DNA of 64,000 nucleotides from Roseiarcus sp963770035 (GTDB taxonomy: Bacteria; Pseudomonadota; Alphaproteobacteria; Rhizobiales; Beijerinckiaceae). Shown here one piece after another: positions 53,078-61,470 of the stretch. Position 1 is the first letter of the stretch; each line of letters starts with the position of its first letter. The stretch is from positions 1 to 64,000 of the forward strand of contig CAVYON010000026.1 of the NCBI GenBank assembly GCA_963770035.1. The letters run 5' to 3'. Both the position numbers and the translations under genes were made by a program. A model generated the notes under the pieces. That model did not search any database. It was not told where the DNA came from and saw only the letters and a list, made by a program, of their open reading frames with translations.

Positions 53078-53112
53078 TGGATGGCCGGCACAAGGCCGGC
53101 CATGACGGGGTG
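53078..53112. repeat. REP-like palindrome 2
   Basis: GTGGATGGCCGGCACAAGGC then CGGCCATGACGGGGT: GATGGCCGGC and GCCGGCCAT flank a short loop. It is related in its GGCCGG/CCGGCC core to the copy 90 bp upstream and forms a pair with it. Confidence 0.65.
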
Positions 53113-53241
53113 GGTATGGCATCGCGAACACCGGCTGAACGCGATATGCGCCGCCCCCTGAATACAGATTTTCCGAAACAAAAGCTTGCCAAGCGCGGCG
53201 CGGTCCCGTAGATTGGTAATTTCAGAAACAAGGACGCCTCC

Positions 53242-53718
53242 ATGACCGAGTTGACCGAAGGCCCCGCCGCCGCCGAAAATCCCGCCGCCGCCGCGCTCGC
53301 CCTGCGCCTGAAGGCGCTCGAGCGCGGGCGGATCGTCGTCCAATACGCCAACCGCGGCGTGCCGATCCCGGAGATCGCCGCGCGGATCGGGGTCGCGGAC
53401 AGCGAGGCGCGCGCGATGCTCCGCGACGCCCTCGCCCGCTCCCTGCCCGAAACGCCCGAGGAATTCGCGGCGATCCAGATGAGCCGCCTCAACGAGGCGC
53501 TGCTCGTGGCCTATAGCGCCATGGGCGACATGAACCTCAAGGCCGTCGACCGGGTCGTCCGGATCGTGCGCGCGCTCGACCGCTATTATCCGGTTGTCGC
53601 CGCCCGGCCGCTGGCCCTGGCCCCGCGGAAGACCGCGCCGCTGCGCCCGCCGAGGCGCTCGCGCCCCCGAGCGAGACGCCCGAACGGTCCCAAATCGCCG
53701 CCGAACTCGTTGAAATGA
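53242..53718 (+). CDS. Hypothetical protein with helix-turn-helix-like region, probably frameshifted
   Basis: ATG 53242 after an AGGACGCC stretch. Helical N-terminal 125 residues (LRLKALERGRIVVQYANRGV, PIPEIAARIGVADSEARAML, FAAIQMSRLNEALLVAYSAM) resemble small DNA-binding or terminase-small-subunit-like proteins. After ARPLALAP (about 53620-53628) the frame becomes arginine/proline nonsense, while the next frame reads EDRAAAPAEALAPPSETPER, SQIAAELVEMMGSRSLSELI, so a one-base indel is likely and the true protein probably extends to about 54026. No clear function. Confidence 0.55.
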   Translation: MTELTEGPAAAENPAAAALALRLKALERGRIVVQYANRGVPIPEIAARIGVADSEARAMLRDALARSLPETPEEFAAIQMSRLNEALLVAYSAMGDMNLKAVDRVVRIVRALDRYYPVVAARPLALAPRKTAPLRPPRRSRPRARRPNGPKSPPNSLK

Positions 53719-54087
53719 TGGGATCCCGGAGCCTGTCCGAGCTCATCGGGTTCGCTCGGTCCGAGGGGCGCGCAGCGCGTCCGGCGGACGCCCCGGCGCC
53801 GCGTCCGGTGGGCGATGGCCCCGGCGCGCGCCCGGAAATTCCGCCGCAACCGGTTGAAATGCCTCGATTCGGGCGCGGCTTCGCGGCTCCGGCCGGTCCG
53901 GCCGCCGAGCGCGCCGCCCTCGGCGCGGATGGGCGCGAGGCGCCCCTCGAGGCGGGCTCGGCCATAGCCGCAGGCCAATGGAGACCGCCTCGTCCATCCG
54001 CGCGCTCGCCGCAGCCGGCGCCTGAACCGCCGCCGGCAGCCGGCGAGACCGGCGGAGGCGAGCCGCCTCATCGAGCGCCGTTCCGGA

Positions 54088-54633
54088 TCAGTATCGCGCC
54101 TTCAGCCCGTACTCGACCGATCGGGTCACGCCGAGCCAGCGCTCGAGGATCGGCCGGAGAATGGAGCAATCCGGCGAATAGGCATGATTCCGATCGAAGC
54201 CGACGACGCACCACTCGACGCCCCAGCTCCAGCCGATCATCCCGCCAGCCTGGACAACGTCGTAGATGACGGTATGGGCCCTCGGAATCACAGGCGGCGG
54301 GAGGCGGGGATCGACCACCGAGGCCAGCGCGATGCAGTAGCGCCGAGGAATGTAGGAGAGGCCGTTGGCGCGAAATCCGATGTCGCGCACCCGATCAATG
54401 CCGGCGATGGCGTTGTCGCCGCCCCAGTAGGTGTTCTCGGTCTGAGAGAACCGGCTCGTGATGCTCGACAGAACGGAGGCGTCGTCGCATTTCGGCAGAT
54501 CGGAGGAGAAGGGCGCCCAGCGTTCTTCGTTCGGGGTCTCGTATTGGGTGATCGGCTGCGGTCCGCTCGGCGCGGCATGCGCCAGCGTCACGGAACCGAA
54601 AATAGCCAGCCAACCGATGATCGCGCGAAACAT
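54088..54633 (-). CDS. Conserved secreted hypothetical protein
   Basis: 181 residues. ATG 54633 begins a signal peptide (MFRAIIGWLAIFGSVTLAHA). The mature part has DLPKCDDASVLSSITSRFSQ, ENTYWGGDNAIAGIDRVRDI, RRYCIALASVVDPRLPPPVI and GVEWCVVGFDRNHAYSPDCS, with paired cysteines suggesting disulfides. I recognise it as a conserved type in Hyphomicrobiales but know no function. Convergent with the preceding hypothetical gene. Confidence 0.72.
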   Translation of the reverse strand: MFRAIIGWLAIFGSVTLAHAAPSGPQPITQYETPNEERWAPFSSDLPKCDDASVLSSITSRFSQTENTYWGGDNAIAGIDRVRDIGFRANGLSYIPRRYCIALASVVDPRLPPPVIPRAHTVIYDVVQAGGMIGWSWGVEWCVVGFDRNHAYSPDCSILRPILERWLGVTRSVEYGLKARY

Positions 54634-54768
54634 GACGGTCGCCCCCAAACAGCATCGCCTGCGCCGGCCGGCTTTTCCGACCGCGCGCCGCCGGACAATG
54701 CGTCGCGGCGTCCGGCAAATCAAGCGCGCTCCCGCAGGCGCAGCGGGCCCCGTAGGAGCGCCGCGGCG

Positions 54769-55254
54769 TCAGTTCAGCCGCGCCTTGAGGCCGGCGATCT
54801 CCTTCGTGACGAGGCCCGCCCCGCCCGCGCCCTGCATCTGGTCGCGCAGCACGATCTCGGCTGCTTTTGCAGCGTGATCCGCAGCCGCCGCCCGCACGTC
54901 CGCGGCGGCCTGCGCCTCGGCGAACGCGATCTTCGCTTCCGCCTGCTTGGTGCGGCGGGCGATGAAGTCGTTCATCCGTTCGACGGCGTCCTTCTTGAGC
55001 TGCTCGGCCTGGGCCTTGGCCTCGGCGACGATCGCCGCGGCGCTGGCTTCGGCGTCGGCCTTCTTCTTTTCGAAGCTCGCCAGCAGCGCGGTCGCCTCTT
55101 TTCGCAGCCTCGCGGCCTCGTCGAGTTCCTTCTGGATCGCCTCGCCGCGGGCGTCGAGCGCCCTCAGGACCGCTTTATGGGCGCCGAGGTAGACGAGGAG
55201 CCCGACAAAAACGATGAAGCCGCAGAGGACGAAGAATTCGGCGTCGATGGGCAT
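54769..55254 (-). CDS. atpF: F0F1 ATP synthase subunit b
   Basis: 161 residues: one N-terminal membrane helix (FFVLCGFIVFVGLLVYLGAH) followed by a long charged coiled coil (about 30-140), the peripheral stalk that holds F1. Last gene of the F0 block; the end KEIAGLKARLN is typical. Distinguished from the adjacent b' by the lack of the Gln/Pro-rich N-terminal tail. Spacing to b' is 14 bp. Confidence 0.93.
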   Translation of the reverse strand: MPIDAEFFVLCGFIVFVGLLVYLGAHKAVLRALDARGEAIQKELDEAARLRKEATALLASFEKKKADAEASAAAIVAEAKAQAEQLKKDAVERMNDFIARRTKQAEAKIAFAEAQAAADVRAAAADHAAKAAEIVLRDQMQGAGGAGLVTKEIAGLKARLN

Positions 55255-55268
55255 CGTGTCCTCCCGCT

Positions 55269-55835
55269 TCAGGAGCGGATCTGGTCTACGGCGGCCCTGA
55301 CGGCGGCCGGATCGGCTGTTTGTCCGCCAAGACGCTCGACGATCGCGCCGGTCGTTTCGCGCGCGATCTCGGCGACGTTGCTCATCGCCTGGAGGCGGGT
55401 GGCGGCGATCTGCTTTTCGGCCTCGGCGATCCTCGCCGAAAGCTCGTTGTCGGCCGCCTTGCGTTTGGCCTCGGTCTCGGCCGCCGCGTGATCGCGCGCG
55501 GCCTGGGCGAGCGCCTGGGCGTTGGCGCGCGCCTCCGCCAGCATCTTCTCATGCGCGGCGGCGGCCGCGTCGGCGCGCTGCTGCATCGCAGTCGCGTCAT
55601 CGAGGTCGCGGGCGATCCGCCCCTTGCGATCCTCGATCACCTTGGCGATCTGCGGCAGCGCGCGCTTCGACAGGAACCAGTAGAGGAAGCCGAACGCGAT
55701 GGCCAACCAAAGCAACTGAGCCGGAAACGTGTGCACATCGAAAGGCGGGAAGTTGGGCTGACCTCCGCCCTCGTGACCGACTTCCGTTTGCGTTGGTGCG
55801 GGCTCTGCCATCGCGGGACCTTCAGAATGCGGCAT
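55269..55835 (-). CDS. atpF': F0F1 ATP synthase subunit b' (diverged second b)
   Basis: 188 residues from ATG 55835, or 180 from ATG 55811 (MAEPAPTQTEVGHEGGGQPN). Hydrophilic tail, one membrane helix (FPAQLLWLAIAFGFLYWFLS, about 38-57), then a coiled stalk (ALPQIAKVIEDRKGRIARDL). Paired b/b' subunits are the rule in photosynthetic bacteria and Alphaproteobacteria, where they form a heterodimeric stator. Confidence 0.93.
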   Translation of the reverse strand: MPHSEGPAMAEPAPTQTEVGHEGGGQPNFPPFDVHTFPAQLLWLAIAFGFLYWFLSKRALPQIAKVIEDRKGRIARDLDDATAMQQRADAAAAAHEKMLAEARANAQALAQAARDHAAAETEAKRKAADNELSARIAEAEKQIAATRLQAMSNVAEIARETTGAIVERLGGQTADPAAVRAAVDQIRS

Positions 55836-55887
55836 GGAGGGAAGGCGGGGCTAGCGCGCCTTCCCGAGGATCGAGGCGGCGCTCAGA

Positions 55888-56127
55888 TCAGACGGCAAAC
55901 AGCAGCAGGAAGGCGATGAGCAGCGCGAAGATGCCGAGCGCTTCCGTCACCGCGAAGCCGAAGATCAGGCGGCCGAACTGGCCGTCGACGGCCGAAGGAT
56001 TCCGAAGCGCGCCGTTGAGGAACTGGCCGAACAGCGTGCCCACGCCAATGCCGGCCGCGCCGGTTCCGATGGCGGCGAGACCCGCGCCGACATATTTGGC
56101 GGCGATGGCGAGTTCATGCGGTTCCAT
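55888..56127 (-). CDS. atpE: F0F1 ATP synthase subunit c
   Basis: 79 residues, two-helix hairpin of the rotor ring: AAKYVGAGLAAIGTGAAGIG, then a polar loop (RNPSA) and IFGFAVTEALGIFALLIAFL with the ion-carrying Glu62. The surroundings contain no obvious Na-binding Gln/Thr set, so proton coupling is likely. ATG 56127. Confidence 0.96.
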   Translation of the reverse strand: MEPHELAIAAKYVGAGLAAIGTGAAGIGVGTLFGQFLNGALRNPSAVDGQFGRLIFGFAVTEALGIFALLIAFLLLFAV

Positions 56128-56175
56128 GCTTAGCTCCTATGGTCTTCGTCGGGTTCGTTGAGGAAAATCGGAAGG

Positions 56176-56946
56176 TCAGTGACCGCCGGGGTGAAGCGCG
56201 TCGTTGAGATACATGCAGGTCAGCATGGCGAACACGTAGGCCTGCAGGAAAGCGACGAGCAATTCGAGGGCATAGAGCGCGATCGTCATGGCGAAGGGCA
56301 GAACCGCGAGCGCCTTGGTGGCGGCGCCGGCGCCGAGCAGCATCAGGACGAACGCGCCGAACACGTTAAGCGTGATGTGCCCGGCGAGCATATTGGCGAA
56401 CAGACGAACCGAATGGCTGACCGGCCGCACAAAGAAAGAGAACACCTCGATCGCGACGACCAGCGGCAAGATGTATATGGGGACGCCGGGAGGGACGAAC
56501 AGCTTGAAAAAGCTCACTCCGTGCTCGGCGATGCCGACAATGATGACAGTGAAGAAGACGAGGAGCGCGAGCGCCGCCGTGATGACGATCTGGCTTGTGA
56601 CCGAGAACGTGTAGGGGATGAGACCGACCAGATTGCAGATCAGCACGAAGAAGAAGATGCTGAATACAAGCGGGAAAAAGCGCATGCCGTGCTCGCCCGC
56701 CGCCGATCGCACCATGCCCGCGATGAACTCGTAGCCCATTTCGGCGAGCGACTGGAGCCGGCCTGGAACGCCGGAGCCGCCGCGCGCTCCGATCGCCGCG
56801 ATCAGGCAGCTCAGAGCAACCGCGAGCAGCATGTAGAGGCCGGAGTTCGTCAGCGAGAAATCCTGGTGCGCGATGGAAATCGGAACGACCGGATGAATCG
56901 AAAATTGCTCGATCGGATGGATCGCCGGTCCCGCTTCGCTCGCCAC
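56176..56946 (-). CDS. atpB: F0F1 ATP synthase subunit a
   Basis: 256 residues, integral membrane stator channel. Helix 4 carries the essential Arg in PVSHSVRLFANMLAGHITLN (about residue 175-195); the conserved C-terminal helix includes ALELLVAFLQAYVFAMLTCM. ATG 56946 lies 6 bp after the atpI stop, so the two are coupled. Confidence 0.96.
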   Translation of the reverse strand: MASEAGPAIHPIEQFSIHPVVPISIAHQDFSLTNSGLYMLLAVALSCLIAAIGARGGSGVPGRLQSLAEMGYEFIAGMVRSAAGEHGMRFFPLVFSIFFFVLICNLVGLIPYTFSVTSQIVITAALALLVFFTVIIVGIAEHGVSFFKLFVPPGVPIYILPLVVAIEVFSFFVRPVSHSVRLFANMLAGHITLNVFGAFVLMLLGAGAATKALAVLPFAMTIALYALELLVAFLQAYVFAMLTCMYLNDALHPGGH

Positions 56947-56951
56947 GTCGC

Positions 56952-57425
56952 TTAATCCTCGTCGTCGTCCGCCCCGCTGGAGGGCTCTTGGGCACCGCGG
57001 GACGCTCCCAGCCTTTGCGAGGCGTCAGGCTCCCCAGCCGGAGCCGAGCGCCGCAACCCTTTATCCGCCGCATTCGTAGGAGACAAGGGCGAATCGAGGC
57101 CCGATCCCCCGCCTTTGGGCGAAGTCAGCCGGACGACGTCCCACACCCCGGCCGCCACCCCCAGAAAGAAAAACGCAATCAAGAACAAGGGCCGGGTTCC
57201 GATCAGCCGATCGAGACCCCAGCCCAGGGCTGCGCCGACGACGACGGACGACACGAACTCGGCGCCGGCGCGCATGCCCAGAGACATCCCAGAGTCGCTT
57301 CTGGCGGAGTCGGAAGCCTGGGAGCGAGGCGGCGCGCCGGCCTGCTGCGTGTCGCGCGCCTTCGACAACGAGCTCTTCAGCCGGTCGAGGTTGGAACGCA
57401 GGCGTTCGTCGTCGTCCTCCGCCAT
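56952..57425 (-). CDS. atpI: ATP synthase protein I (AtpI)
   Basis: 157 residues; assists c-ring assembly. ATG 57425 (MAEDDDERLRSNLDRLKSSL) is preferred to the longer frame. After the charged N-terminus come two membrane helices (AEFVSSVVVGAALGWGLDRL; PLFLIAFFFLGVAAGVWDVV), then an unusually long polar tail of about 60 residues (SPKGGGSGLDSPLSPTNAAD). First gene of the F0 operon; F1 genes are not in this window, as expected where F0 and F1 operons are split. Confidence 0.88.
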   Translation of the reverse strand: MAEDDDERLRSNLDRLKSSLSKARDTQQAGAPPRSQASDSARSDSGMSLGMRAGAEFVSSVVVGAALGWGLDRLIGTRPLFLIAFFFLGVAAGVWDVVRLTSPKGGGSGLDSPLSPTNAADKGLRRSAPAGEPDASQRLGASRGAQEPSSGADDDED

Positions 57426-57810
57426 GCCGCCCTCCCCGTCGTTTAAGAGCCCGGCCACCGGACTTCCCGGCCGGCCCGGTGTCGTCGACGTCAGCTTACC
57501 TGGCCCCGCCTTACGCTTCGCTTCGTTTGGAGGCAATTCTGGGCGCGCGCCGCGCGTGGCCCGTCAACCAAATCGGGGGGAGGCGACAGCTCTCCCCCTT
57601 GTGGTTGCCTGCTGCGATCCAGCGATTGACAGGAGCTCCGCGACCGATCTACGCAATCCTCCGGCGCAGACATATGCGCAAGCCATGGGGGGACGCAGTT
57701 TCGATCGGATTGAGATGACCTCCCTGGTTCTTGTGGGCGACCTCTACTTCGACCCGGCCAAGCCCCACAAGGTTCTCATTCGCGTTTACAGCCTAACCTG
57801 AGGTCACGCC
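57426..57810. other. Divergent intergenic region between atpI and the esterase gene
   Basis: 385 bp. It should hold the promoters of the F0 operon (minus) and of the esterase gene (plus). I see no convincing gene or RNA structure; short plus-strand frames here do not look coding. Confidence 0.4.
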
Positions 57811-59518
57811 ATGCCTTCTCGGATCGTCCGGGCGCTCGCGTCGCGACCGCTGGCCGCGGCGTTTGCCTGTTTTGCGCTGGCGATCCCACTCGGGGCCGCG
57901 GCGCGGGCCGAAGAGGCCTGCTCGACCGCTTCGGCGGAAAAACTCGCCATTCCCGGTCTCGTCGTCGAAACCGCGACTTTGCAGCCCGCGGGAGCGGGAC
58001 TTCCGGCGCACTGCGTCCTCAGCGCCCGGATCAACGACCGAACCGGGAGCGACGGCAAGCCTTACGCCATCCGCTTCGAGATGCGGTTGCCGGTCGAATG
58101 GAACGGGCGCTTTCTGCATCAGGGCAACGGCGGGTCCGACGGCGAGGTCAAGCCCGCAATCGGCGACATTTCCGGAACGCTCGCCTCGGGCGGCGTCCCG
58201 GCGCTCGCGCGCGGCTTTGCCGTGCTTTCGTCCGACAGCGGCCATTCGGGCGCCGATCCCGCCAACGCGTCGCTCGGCCTCGCCGCCGGAGTCGCTTTCG
58301 GCCTCGATCCTCAGGCGCGGCGCGACTACGGCTATGCCGCCGACGTGACGCTCGCCCCGATCGCCAAGGCGATCCTCGTCGCCCACTACGGCCGCAAGCC
58401 TGACTTTTCCTATTATGGCGGCTGCTCGAACGGCGGGCGGCACGCGATGGTCGCCGCCTCGCGCATGCCCGATGAATACGACGGATATCTCGTTGGCGAC
58501 CCCGGCTTCGACCTGCCTCGGGCCGCGCTGCAGCACGCCTGGGACGCCCAGGCCTTCGTCAAGGCCGACCCGGACATCCGCAAATCCATCACCAAGGAGG
58601 ACGCGGCGCTGGCAGCGCGGAAGATCACCGCCGCCTGCGACAAGCTCGATGGAATCGAGGACGGGCTCACCGCCAATCTCGCCGCCTGCCAAAAGGCCTT
58701 TTCCTTCGACAGCCTCGTCTGCGCCGGAGGCGTGACCGCCGACTGTCTGCCCAAGGCCAAGGTCGAGGCGTTGAAGATGAGCTTCGCCGGCCCGCACGAT
58801 TCCAAAGGCCATGCTCTTTACGCGGACTGGCCGGTCGACGGCGGCGTCGGCACGGGCAACTGGCGGCTGTGGAAAGTCGAGAGCCCGATCCCGCCGTGGC
58901 ATAACTACCCGATCATCGCCACGATGGGCGCGGCCTCGCTCCAATACGTGTTCACTACGCCTCCGACCGCCATTCAGGGCACGAACGACGCCTTGATGAA
59001 AGGGCTCGAGGACTTCAATTTCGACCGCGACGCGCCGAAAATTTTCGCGTCGACCGAGGCCTATCCCGAATCCGCCATGGCCTTCATGACCCCGCCGGAC
59101 GTCGACGATCCGAAGCTCGCCGCGTTCCGCGACAAAGGGCGCAAGATGATCCTCTATCACGGCCAGGCAGACCCGGTGTTCTCGATCGACGACACGATCC
59201 GCTGGTGGGAGAAGCTCGACGCCAATACCGGGGGCAAGGCGTCCGAGTCCGTGCGTCTGTTCGCCGTTCCCGGCATGACCCATTGCGAAGGCGGCGTTAC
59301 GCTCGACAAGTTCGATGCGCTGACGCGCGCTGACCGACTGGGTGGAGAAGGGCAAGGCGCCGGATCAGATCGTCGCGACCGTCGATCCGGCCAACAAGGA
59401 GATCCCCGCGTCCTGGAGTTCCACCCGCACCCGCCCGCTCTGCCCCTGGCCGACCTATGCTCGCTACAAGGGCGGCGATCCGGAAAGCGCGGCCTCGTTC
59501 GAGTGCGCGAAGCCGTAA
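57811..59518 (+). CDS. Tannase/feruloyl esterase family hydrolase, C-terminus frameshifted
   Basis: 569 residues when corrected. Exported (signal LAAAFACFALAIPLGAAARA). Fungal-type tannase/feruloyl esterase fold: LPVEWNGRFLHQGNGGSDGE, FAVLSSDSGHSG, the nucleophile in YYGGCSNGGRHAMVAASRMP with a Cys next to the Ser, the catalytic Asp near ILYHGQADPVFSIDDTIRWW and the His in PGMTHCEGG (the CS-D-HC arrangement of the family). Near 59321-59332, after DKFDALTRA, two bases seem to be missing from a GC repeat; the next frame continues LTDWVEKGKAPDQIVATVDP to TAA at 59516-59518. Hydrolyses aromatic esters; the exact substrate is unknown. Confidence 0.85.
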
Positions 59519-59811
59519 GCAGCCGTCGTCATCGCGAGCGCAACCGAACCGATCGAGGAAACGTGGGGCCCCGCCGCTGATCGGCTCGGCGCGTGTCCGC
59601 AATTTGTCTTTGATGCGGCTCGAGCCACCGGTCGCCGAGCTTCAGCCAGGGACCTAAGGTTCCGGGCGCAGAGCACAAGTCTTTTCCTCCCCCTGACCTT
59701 GCCCGCCCGCAAGGCGGGTGTTCTCCCACACGCTTGCGGGCTTGACCTACTGTAAACATATGTCTAACGTGGCGTCGCGGCGCTTTTTTGGTGTCCAAAA
59801 AGGGGGGTACG
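59519..59811. other. Intergenic region before the PEP-CTERM gene
   Basis: About 290 bp; contains AT-rich TGTAAACATATGTC near 59751-59765 that may belong to the promoter of the next gene. Nothing else is recognisable. Confidence 0.35.
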
Positions 59812-60633
59812 ATGTTGGAACGAATGGTGTCCCAAGCGGCGTTGGTCCGCCGCGGATCGCTTACCTGCGGGCTGCTTGTTGCGGTCGCGGGTAGCGCCAC
59901 GGCTCAGGCGTCGAGCTTCGATCTTTCGACAGACTTCAGTTACACAAACAATCCGAACGGCGCATGGTCGTTTGTCTACGGCGGCTCCGCGCTGACAAAT
60001 GTTGGCGCCCCCCAGAGCAATGGCAACTCATTGATACCGGCGATAGGCTCGGGCGGGTATTACAGCACCGGCAGCGACCTCAACTCGAACACGCCAGATG
60101 TCATCAAGACGGCCGTCGACGGGAGTTCCGCGAGCGGATCGCAGGGGAGTTACTCGAACGGGGATTTCCTCACCGGCGACGTGATCGTCCATTCTCCGAA
60201 TAGCGGCGCGCCGGTCGATGTTATCTGGACAGCTCCCTCGAACGGGACAATCAGCTTCACGACGGACCTGTGGTACGCGCATACGCTTAGCGTTTTGGTG
60301 GTCGATCGCACAAATTCCGACAGCGTGCTGCTTGGAGGCAACACGATTGGATCGGCTGATATCAGTCCCACGTCTTACGGCGATCGATCGTCTCCGTGGG
60401 TCATAACGGACAGTAACGTTTCGGTCTCGAAGGGCGAGGAGCTGATCGTTCAGATCGAGAAAGCATCCGGTCAAGCCTATGGTTCGCTGAACGGCGTGGT
60501 AATTTCCGGAACATTCACTGCAGCAGGCGGCGTTCCCGAAGCCTCGACGTGGGCGATGATGCTGGTTGGCTTTACCGGTCTCGGCATCGCTGGCTATCGC
60601 GCTCCTCGAAAGAGCGCCGCCTTGGCGGTGTGA
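59812..60633 (+). CDS. PEP-CTERM-type exported protein
   Basis: 273 residues. ATG 59812 with a GGGGGG ribosome-binding stretch upstream. Signal peptide (LTCGLLVAVAGSATAQASSF), a Ser/Gly/Asn/Thr-rich beta-type body (SYTNNPNGAWSFVYGGSALT, DVIWTAPSNGTISFTTDLWY), and a C-terminal VPEASTWAMMLVGFTGLGIA followed by YRAPRK: the PEP-WAMM sorting tripartite (motif, membrane helix, basic end) recognised by exosortase-like systems or, in many Alphaproteobacteria, present without them. Composition is less GC-rich than that of its neighbours. Confidence 0.85.
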   Translation: MLERMVSQAALVRRGSLTCGLLVAVAGSATAQASSFDLSTDFSYTNNPNGAWSFVYGGSALTNVGAPQSNGNSLIPAIGSGGYYSTGSDLNSNTPDVIKTAVDGSSASGSQGSYSNGDFLTGDVIVHSPNSGAPVDVIWTAPSNGTISFTTDLWYAHTLSVLVVDRTNSDSVLLGGNTIGSADISPTSYGDRSSPWVITDSNVSVSKGEELIVQIEKASGQAYGSLNGVVISGTFTAAGGVPEASTWAMMLVGFTGLGIAGYRAPRKSAALAV

Positions 60634-60678
60634 GCCCAAAAATTCCTTGGTGCATGGAGTGTTATGGTACGCACAAGC

Positions 60679-60703
60679 AAGCGGCCCCTATAGGCGGCCG
60701 CTT
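60679..60703 (+). terminator. Hairpin downstream of the PEP-CTERM gene
   Basis: AAGCGGCC (60679-60686), 9-base loop, GGCCGCTT (60696-60703): 8-bp perfect stem about 45 bp after the stop. The trailing U-tract is weak (only TT), so its efficiency is uncertain. Confidence 0.5.
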
Positions 60704-60916
60704 CGCGTCGGACGATCTCTCAAGGTGCACGATATTGGACTGACATCCATGCGGCGGAATGGTTGATTTCTGCAACACCAATGGCCGCTTCGGGGATGGC
60801 TCGACCTGTTCGCGATGCCCTCAATCAACGCCCGCTCCTTGCCCACTCCTGCCATTGAGACAGGGGCGCCCACCATTTGGCTTTCCCCTCGCCGGTAGGC
60901 GATCCAATCGCCTCCC

Positions 60917-61165
60917 TCAACTCAGCCGCCGCACCTTGAACGTATCGAACTCCCCGGCGATACCCTTCTTGGACCCCCGCTGGACATGGAAGACCGCTCC
61001 GGCCGAGGTCGCTTTCACAACCTTGTCGATGGTGTAGGTCGAGGTCGTGATGCCGACGACGCCGGTGGCCTGGGCTCGGTGATCACGATATGCCCGACAG
61101 GGGCGCCAGTACGACGGTCCGCCAGCCCAACGGCAATGTCACGGTCACGGTCTCGGCTTACCTGA
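60917..61165 (-). pseudogene. Orphan 3' end of an unidentified gene, frameshifted
   Basis: The minus strand from about 61165 reads VQVSRDRDRDIAVGLADRRT, GAPVGHIVITE, then after a small frame slip near 61075 AQATGVVGITTSTYTIDKVV, KATSAGAVFHVQRGSKKGIA and GEFDTFKVRRLS with TGA at 60917-60919. The regular polar/hydrophobic pattern looks like real protein, but no start, ribosome-binding site or family is recognisable. Probably the surviving tail of a deleted gene. Confidence 0.4.
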
Positions 61166-61470
61166 ACGGCGCGTCGCCAGGTCGTCGCGAAGCGCTTTGG
61201 GCGCGAAATCGGGAGCGATGCAACCTAGAGCCCTTGAATTCGCCGCCTCGCCGGCGCCGCCTGTTCCCTTCCTGATACGCCCCGATTTGCCCTGATAATG
61301 CTTGTTTTGACCCTGTTGAGTTCCCTGTTGTTTTACCGACTGCGGTCCGCAACTGGCGGATTGCGGCTCTGGTAATCCCAAGATATCGCATGGGTTTTTG
61401 ACACTCGAGGCCGACGGCGCGGCAAACTAACTCCCTGCTAACAGGCAGTCGCGTCCTGCGCGCCGGCGCC
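61166..61470. other. Intergenic region downstream of hisS
   Basis: About 300 bp with an AT-richer patch (61270-61410). Short frames here do not resemble known proteins. Could include an old mobile-element edge; nothing specific is supported. Confidence 0.35.

Larger units (their letters stand above)
52545..53241. other. Gene-poor right border of the accessory island, with REP-like palindromes
   Basis: About 700 bp without a convincing gene. It contains two palindromic repeats (listed separately) and, left of them, GC-rich sequence with fragments resembling pieces of degraded genes. No integrase, tRNA or attachment-site duplication is visible. Confidence 0.4.
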
